DNA of 64,000 nucleotides from positions 4,836,001-4,900,000 of the forward strand of contig NC_017093.1 in NCBI RefSeq assembly GCF_000284295.1, in the 5' to 3' direction. The notes under the pieces are model-generated. The model saw nothing but the letters and a program-made list of their open reading frames with translations. It was not told the DNA's origin and did not search any database. The position numbers were made by a program, and so were the translations under genes. The first letter of the stretch is position 1, and the number at the start of each line of letters is the position of its first letter. The stretch is from Actinoplanes missouriensis 431. Its GTDB lineage: Bacteria; Actinomycetota; Actinomycetes; Mycobacteriales; Micromonosporaceae. This document shows, piece by piece, positions 58,988 through 64,000 of this stretch.

Positions 58988-60796
58988 TCAGGATGATCGG
59001 AATCGGGCTTGGAGGGCTCCGGTCAGCAGGTCCCAGACGCGCAGCGTGCCGTCCTCGGAGCCGCTCACCAGCTGGGTGCCGGCGATCGCGGCGGACGTGA
59101 TCCGGCCGGTGTGCCCGGTGAGCCGCAGGCCGTGCCCCGCGGCCGGCACGCCGCCGCCTCCGCCGGAGCCCACCGCGCCTCCGCCGACCGCGCCGACCGC
59201 GCCGACCCGCAGCGTGCCGTCCTCTCCGCCGGTAGCCACGATCAGCCGGCCCTCGTGGACGGTCGCCGCCACCGCGGTGAGCTGGCCGTCGTGGCCGGCG
59301 CGTTCGCCGAGCGACGCCCCGCTCGCCAGGTCCCACACCCGCAGTACCCCGTCCGCGCCCGCGCCGGAGACGACGACCGGGCGGCCGGCGGCGTCGATCA
59401 CCGTGATCGGCGGCCACGTCACGGATCCGCCCTGGCCACCGCCGGGCATCGGGGCGCCGATCGCGTTGCCGGTGGCGAGGTCCCACGCCCGCAACGCGAC
59501 CTCGGACGTGTCGTAGACGCCCGAGCGCTCGTCGTAGGGGTGGTCCGCGGTGATCGCGTAGATCACGTCTCCGGCCTGCGCGAACGCCCGGGCGCCTGCC
59601 CACTCGTCCAGCGGACCGGCGGCAAGCTCGCCGGTGGCGAGATCCCATGCCCGGGTACGGCCGTCGCCGTGCAGGCTGACCGCGATCGTCAAGCCGTTCC
59701 AGGTGGCGGTCGCGAGCACGGTCGTCTGGTAGCGCGTGTCGATCGGCTCGGTGACCGGCACGCCGGTGGTCAGGTCCCAGAGCCGCAGGGAACGATCAGC
59801 AGCGGTCACGGCGATGACGCGCCCGTCGAGTTCGGCGGTGGCGACGGCGCGTACCCAGGAGGTGTGCCCGGTCATCGGCGAGCCGATCGGGGTGAGCGTG
59901 CCGAGGTCCCAGCGGCGGACCGTGCCGTCGCCGTCACCGCTGATCGCCATCGGCCGCCCGTTGACGACAGCCACCGTCACCGCGGTGATCGAGACCGTCT
60001 CGTCGGCCCAGACCGGACCGTTCTCCGTGCCGTCCGGCAGGTCATGCGTGCGCACCGCCTCGTCCAGCCCCAGGGTGACCAGGATCGGACGGCCGTCCCG
60101 GACCGCCGTCGCCACCGCCCCCACCTCGTCGATCGTCCGGCCCGCCGAGCCGTCCCCGGAGACGTGAGGGCCGCCCTCGGCGACGTGAGCCGCCGAGCCG
60201 TCTCCCGTGACGAGGGTCGCGGTCGAGCCGTCCCCGGTCACGAGGACGAAGCCCTCGGCCGTCTCCGCGGCGGCCAGCGCCGTGACCGCCGCGCCGGGGC
60301 GGTGGATCGGCTCGCCCGCCTCCTCGCCGGTGGACAGGTCGGACCGGTGGATCACGCCGTCGCTGTCCGCGCTGACCACGATGGACGGCCCGGCCATCGC
60401 CAGGGCCAGCACCGGCGCCCGGTGCACGGCCAGGGGTCCGCCGATCTCCTCGCCGGTGGTGATGTCCCAGCGCCGCAGCTCACTGCCTGTCGCGCCGATC
60501 AGAGTCGGACGCCCGGCCAGCACCCCGGCGATGATCGCCTGTGGGGTGTCACCGCGGAACGTGACGCCGAGATGCTCACCCGAGGAGAGGTCGACGACGT
60601 ACAGGCGCTGGTTCGCCAGACAGATCGCGATCGGACGCCCGTCGATCTCGGCGGCCGCGACGGCGTCGATGTGCGCCAGCCCGGTCGGTATCGTGCCGGC
60701 CGACGTCCCGGAGGTCAGGTCGATGATCTCCAGGGCCGGGCCGCGCACGATGATCGCGTGCGGGCCGCCGGCCTCGATGACGGTCAGGCAAGACAT
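58988..60796 (-). CDS. WD40 repeat protein (602 aa)
   Basis: A 602-residue beta-propeller protein built only of WD40-type blades. At least seven clear ends of the form L/V-R-x-W-D-L-x-T/S-G are seen (LRLWDLTTG, LRVWDLASG, LRAWDLATGN). At about 42 residues a blade, it would make two seven-bladed propellers. No kinase, NB-ARC or membrane segment is attached, although most actinobacterial propellers of this kind are C-terminal to STAND or Ser/Thr kinase parts. ATG 60796. A scaffold for protein binding is likely; partner unknown. Confidence 0.88.
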   Translation of the reverse strand: MSCLTVIEAGGPHAIIVRGPALEIIDLTSGTSAGTIPTGLAHIDAVAAAEIDGRPIAICLANQRLYVVDLSSGEHLGVTFRGDTPQAIIAGVLAGRPTLIGATGSELRRWDITTGEEIGGPLAVHRAPVLALAMAGPSIVVSADSDGVIHRSDLSTGEEAGEPIHRPGAAVTALAAAETAEGFVLVTGDGSTATLVTGDGSAAHVAEGGPHVSGDGSAGRTIDEVGAVATAVRDGRPILVTLGLDEAVRTHDLPDGTENGPVWADETVSITAVTVAVVNGRPMAISGDGDGTVRRWDLGTLTPIGSPMTGHTSWVRAVATAELDGRVIAVTAADRSLRLWDLTTGVPVTEPIDTRYQTTVLATATWNGLTIAVSLHGDGRTRAWDLATGELAAGPLDEWAGARAFAQAGDVIYAITADHPYDERSGVYDTSEVALRAWDLATGNAIGAPMPGGGQGGSVTWPPITVIDAAGRPVVVSGAGADGVLRVWDLASGASLGERAGHDGQLTAVAATVHEGRLIVATGGEDGTLRVGAVGAVGGGAVGSGGGGGVPAAGHGLRLTGHTGRITSAAIAGTQLVSGSEDGTLRVWDLLTGALQARFRSS

Positions 60797-60849
60797 GGCG
60801 ACACTCTAAGACGTCACTGTGCGAGGAGACGTGACTGCCCGAGAAGGCG

Positions 60850-61335
60850 TCACGGTGCGAGGCAGTTCCCGTCGGGGAGGACGCCCGCGTACCACTCGTG
60901 GAACCGGTCGGACGGCGTTACGTCGCCCATCACGCAGACGTCGCCCACCTTGACCGCGTAGATCAGCGAACCGGTGACCGTCGGATCGGTGTCGCGGGCC
61001 AGCCGGACCAGGTGATCGGCGTACCCGGCCGTGGTGAACGCCTCCCGCACGGTCACCACGTCCTCGGGGGTCGCGGAGAGCCGGGTGCCGCCGAGGACGT
61101 TGTGCACGGCGGCCGCGGCCTCGTCGAGCTTCTCGTCCTCGCCGATCGCCGGCACGACGGTGCGCCGGTGGATGTCCTTGCGCTCCATGTCGCAGTGCCC
61201 GTCGTCGTTGGCCGGGTCCGCGCAGGTGGTCCAGCGCGGGGACTTCGCGGTGGTGGAGGAATCGGCGGTGGCCTCCGCGCACGCCGCGGCGAAGGCCATG
61301 AACAGGACGGCCGGCACGAACCTGATCAATCTCAC
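60850..61335 (-). CDS. hypothetical lipoprotein
   Basis: A 161-residue protein with a signal peptide ending in AAAC (lipobox, Cys19). The mature part has Cys pairs (TTCADPANDDGHCDME and GDVCVMG...GNCLAP) that may be disulfide-bonded, and a helical middle EDVVTVREAFTTAGYADHL. No family recognised. It is 53 bases upstream of the WD40 gene and may be co-transcribed. Confidence 0.7.
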   Translation of the reverse strand: MRLIRFVPAVLFMAFAAACAEATADSSTTAKSPRWTTCADPANDDGHCDMERKDIHRRTVVPAIGEDEKLDEAAAAVHNVLGGTRLSATPEDVVTVREAFTTAGYADHLVRLARDTDPTVTGSLIYAVKVGDVCVMGDVTPSDRFHEWYAGVLPDGNCLAP

Positions 61336-61352
61336 GCGGGCAACCTACAACG

Positions 61353-61661
61353 TCATTCCGGCGGCAGGTACGTGGCGGCTTTCACAGCGCACGATCGAAC
61401 CGCCTCCTCCGCGTCCACCCCGATGCTCTCCAGCGCGACGAGCGCCGTGAACACGACGTCGGCCAGCTCGCCGGCGACCTGCTCACGGGTGTGCGTGACG
61501 CCCTTGCGCGGGTTCTGCCCGAGCATCCCGATCCACGCCTGCGCGGCCTCGCCGGACTCCTCGGTGAGCTTGAGGATCCGCAGGGTCAGCTCGAGATCCG
61601 ACGTCCCGTTCCGCTCATCGAGAAAAGAACGCCAGCGTTTCGCCTCGGCCCAGATGTCCAT
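61353..61661 (-). CDS. MazG-like nucleotide pyrophosphohydrolase
   Basis: A 102-residue all-helical protein of the MazG-like group, which hydrolyses nucleoside triphosphates to monophosphates in nucleotide-pool cleaning. The metal-binding E-x-x-E pair is in KLTEESGEAAQAWIG and the later E-x-x-D in VAGELADVVFTALVALE. ATG 61661. It lies 15 bases after the serine dehydratase stop, so it may be the tail of the gcv operon transcript. Confidence 0.85.
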   Translation of the reverse strand: MDIWAEAKRWRSFLDERNGTSDLELTLRILKLTEESGEAAQAWIGMLGQNPRKGVTHTREQVAGELADVVFTALVALESIGVDAEEAVRSCAVKAATYLPPE

Positions 61662-61676
61662 ACCGGCATTCTCGCG

Positions 61677-63002
61677 TCAGCACTCGATGACGTTGACGGC
61701 CAGGCCGCCGCGGGACGTCTCCTTGTACTTGATCTTCATGTCGGCGCCGGTCTCCTTCATGGTCTTGATGACCTTGTCGAGGGAGACGTGGTGCCGGCCG
61801 TCGCCGCGCAGCGCCATCCGGGCCGCGGTGACCGCCTTGACCGCGGCCATCCCGTTGCGCTCGATGCACGGGATCTGCACCAGGCCGCCGACCGGGTCGC
61901 AGGTCAGCCCGAGGTTGTGCTCCATGCCGATCTCCGCGGCGTTCTCCACCTGCTCGGGTGTCCCGCCGAGGACCTCGGCGAGCCCGGCGGCGGCCATCGC
62001 GCACGCCGAGCCGACCTCGCCCTGACAGCCGACCTCCGCCCCGGAGATGCTGGCGTTCTCCTTGAACAGCAGCCCGATCGCCCCCGCCGCCAGCAGGAAC
62101 CGGACCACCCCGTCGCCGTTGGCGCCCGGCACGAAGTCCAGGTAGTACCGCAGCACCGCCGGGATGATCCCCGCGGCGCCGTTGGTGGGCGCGGTCACGA
62201 CGCGACCTCCGGCCGCGTTCTGCTCATTGACCGCCATCGCGTACGCCGTGAGCCACTCCATCGAGTGCGCGGCCGGATCACCTGCCGCCCGTAGCTGGCG
62301 AGCCGTGGACGCGGCGCGGCGGCGCACCTTCAGGCCGCCGGGCAGCACCCCCTCGGCGTTCAGGCCCTCGTCGATGCAGTCGGACATCACCGACCAGATG
62401 TGCAGCAACCCGTCCCGGATGCCGGACGGCGCCCGCCACGCGGACTCGTTCTCCAGCATCAGCCGGGAGATCGACAAACCCGTGGACCGGGTCAGGCCGA
62501 GCAGATCGGTACCGGACAGGAACGGGTGGGGCACGGGCGGGTGGTCGGCCCGTACCCGGGAAGCGAGATCTCCCACCACGAAGCCGCCGCCGACCGAGAA
62601 ATACTTCTTCCGCAGCACCTCGGCGCCGTCCGCGGCGAGCGCCGTGAAGGTCATCCCGTTCGGGTGCTCGGGCAGTGAGCGGCGCCGGTGCAGCACCATC
62701 TCCACCGCGACCTCCCGGCCGGACGGCAGCACGATCCGCCCGTCCGCCGGAGCCTCGAGGGTCACGTCGACCGTCTCCGGATCGAAGCCCTGCAGACCGA
62801 GCAGGACCGCCTTCGGCGTGCCGTGCCCGTGACCGGTGGCGCCCAGCGATCCGAACAGCTCCGCCCGCACCGAAGTGACGTGGACGGAATCGGACAGCTT
62901 CGCGGCGAACATCGCGGCCGCCCGCATCGGGCCGACCGTGTGCGAGCTGGACGGCCCGATGCCGATCGAGAACAGGTCGAAGACGGAGACGGCCAAGATC
63001 AT
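61677..63002 (-). CDS. sdaA: L-serine ammonia-lyase (iron-sulfur type)
   Basis: A 441-residue single-chain L-serine dehydratase that turns serine into pyruvate and ammonia. VFDLFSIGIGPSSSHTVGPM starts the beta domain. The alpha domain shows APTNGAAGIIPAVL. Cys residues for the 4Fe-4S cluster are in GCQGEVGSACAM and CDPVGGLVQIPC. The ATG overlaps the gcvH stop (ATGA), so it is translated with the glycine cleavage genes. Confidence 0.95.
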   Translation of the reverse strand: MILAVSVFDLFSIGIGPSSSHTVGPMRAAAMFAAKLSDSVHVTSVRAELFGSLGATGHGHGTPKAVLLGLQGFDPETVDVTLEAPADGRIVLPSGREVAVEMVLHRRRSLPEHPNGMTFTALAADGAEVLRKKYFSVGGGFVVGDLASRVRADHPPVPHPFLSGTDLLGLTRSTGLSISRLMLENESAWRAPSGIRDGLLHIWSVMSDCIDEGLNAEGVLPGGLKVRRRAASTARQLRAAGDPAAHSMEWLTAYAMAVNEQNAAGGRVVTAPTNGAAGIIPAVLRYYLDFVPGANGDGVVRFLLAAGAIGLLFKENASISGAEVGCQGEVGSACAMAAAGLAEVLGGTPEQVENAAEIGMEHNLGLTCDPVGGLVQIPCIERNGMAAVKAVTAARMALRGDGRHHVSLDKVIKTMKETGADMKIKYKETSRGGLAVNVIEC

Positions 63003-63370
63003 GACTCCGGTGAGATCAGCGCGGCATAGGCCGCGGCGTCGAGAACCTCGGGGGTACGGGTGACGCGCACCCGGTAGAGCCAGCCGGCGCCGTACGGATC
63101 CGAGTTGATCAGACCCGGGTCGTCGGCGAGCGCCTTGTTGACCTCCACGATCTCCCCATCGGCCGGCGCATAGACCTCGCTGACGGATTTGGTCGACTCG
63201 ATCTCGCCACACGTCTCGCCGGCCGTGGTGACGGCGCCGACCTCGGGCAGGTCGACGAAGACCACGTCACCGAGGGCGTCCGCGGCGAACGCGGTGATGC
63301 CGACCGTGGCGATCTCGTCGTCGGTGAGCCACTCGTGGTCACGGCTGTAGCGAAGGTTCAAGGGGATCAC
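62999..63370 (-). CDS. gcvH: glycine cleavage system H protein
   Basis: A 123-residue lipoyl carrier that shuttles the aminomethyl group between P and T proteins. The lipoylated Lys is Lys61 in GEIESTKSVSEVYAP; YSRDHEWLTDDE at the start and DPYGAGWLYRVR near the end are family hallmarks. GTG 63370 overlaps the gcvT stop (GTGA). Confidence 0.96.
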   Translation of the reverse strand: MIPLNLRYSRDHEWLTDDEIATVGITAFAADALGDVVFVDLPEVGAVTTAGETCGEIESTKSVSEVYAPADGEIVEVNKALADDPGLINSDPYGAGWLYRVRVTRTPEVLDAAAYAALISPES

Positions 63371-64000
63371 TGGGGGCTCCTGCGGTAGAAGGGCAGCGCG
63401 ACGACCTCGGCGTCCTCGCGGGTGCCACGGACGTCGACGACCAGACGGGTGCCGGGCGCCGCGAACACGGGTGGGACGTAGGCCATGGCGATCGGGTGAC
63501 CAAGCGTCGGCGACGGCGCGCCACTGGTCACCTCGCCGATCCGCTCGCCGCTGACCGGATCGAGCACCGCATGGCCACTGCGTGGCGCGCGGCGGCCGGC
63601 CGTGACCAGGCCGGTCAGCACGGTCGACGGCCCCTGGGCGGCGACGCGGCGCAGCGACTCGGCGCCCACGAAGTCCGCCTTGTCCAGGGCGACGATCCGG
63701 CCCAGCCCGGCGTGGAAGGGGGTGGTGCGGACGGTGAGCTCGTGCCCGTACAGGGGCATGCCCGCCTCCAGGCGCAGCGTGTCCCGGCAGGCCAGACCGG
63801 CGGGGGTGGCGCCGCTCTCCCGCAGGCTCTCCCAGATGGTCGCGGCGTCGGCGTCCGAGCAGTAGATCTCGAAGCCGTCCTCGCCGGTGTACCCGGTGCG
63901 GGCCAGCAGCACGTCACAGCCGGCGACCCGCGCCTCGGTGATGCCGTAATAGGGCAGGTCGAGGCTCTCGATGGCCATCGCTTTTGCCGATGCGGGGCCC
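63367..64000 (-). CDS. gcvT: aminomethyltransferase, glycine cleavage T protein (partial)
   Basis: The C-terminal 210 residues of GcvT; the 5' part lies beyond the right edge. The frame is open to the last base and begins GPASAKAMAIESLDLPYYGI. ARTGYTGEDGFEIYC, LACRDTLRLEAGMPLYGHEL and SGAPSPTLGHPIAMAYVP are typical of the folate-dependent aminomethyl transfer enzyme. First visible gene of the gcvT-gcvH-sdaA operon. Confidence 0.95.
   Translation of the reverse strand, partial: GPASAKAMAIESLDLPYYGITEARVAGCDVLLARTGYTGEDGFEIYCSDADAATIWESLRESGATPAGLACRDTLRLEAGMPLYGHELTVRTTPFHAGLGRIVALDKADFVGAESLRRVAAQGPSTVLTGLVTAGRRAPRSGHAVLDPVSGERIGEVTSGAPSPTLGHPIAMAYVPPVFAAPGTRLVVDVRGTREDAEVVALPFYRRSPQ

Overview
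The window is about 64 kb of very GC-rich DNA with actinobacterial features: GTG starts, GGAGG-type ribosome sites, a DUF3516 helicase, LAL-family LuxR regulators, a type VII secretion substrate pair and Tat-exported hydrolases. Protein styles point to Micromonosporaceae, probably Actinoplanes-like (inference). No rRNA, tRNA, insertion sequence, phage gene or CRISPR array was seen. It reads as chromosomal accessory and metabolic DNA. About 60 genes are supported, and many are joined by 4-base ATGA or GTGA overlaps, so short translationally coupled operons are the rule.

0-11 kb: two gene remnants, an alpha/beta hydrolase, a DUF3516 DExH helicase, two small proteins, a GNAT enzyme, then a coupled operon of a LAL regulator, an ABC binding lipoprotein and an ABC permease fused to its ATPase.

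11-20.5 kb: an oxidative or catabolic island. A flavoprotein reductase carries an internal deletion next to its intact paralogue, which is in an operon with VOC, alcohol dehydrogenase and dehalogenase/epoxide-hydrolase-like genes. An SDR, a crotonase and two paralogous EHN-type epoxide hydrolases follow. The promoters carry a 52-bp inverted repeat, a diverged copy of it, and three 22-bp direct repeats.

20.6-33 kb: secreted phytase-like protein, a sortase-anchored SGNH-like protein with substituted catalytic residues, a very large multi-pass membrane protein, an unusual intergenic array of three hairpin repeats, and an ABC exporter with a two-component system.

33-38 kb: a sulfotransferase-like gene tail to tail with a class IV aminotransferase (partners fused in plants), then a FadR-controlled operon of an alkylglycerol-monooxygenase-like enzyme and a YhhN lysoplasmalogenase, plausibly for ether-lipid breakdown.

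38-46 kb: a hexuronate (galacturonate branch) pathway: kdgK, eda, uxaB on one strand and uxaC, uxaA on the other, with lacI-pepE and LacI-type operators at the divergent promoter and upstream of lacI.

46-64 kb: a type VII secretion substrate pair, a lamin-tail secreted protein, a TetR/MFS pair with two operators, alkylsulfatase, glutamate decarboxylase, a secreted sugar-dehydrogenase-like multidomain protein, a small winged-helix/membrane pair with twin operators, a WD40 protein, and finally gcvT-gcvH-sdaA, which together convert glycine-derived serine to pyruvate.
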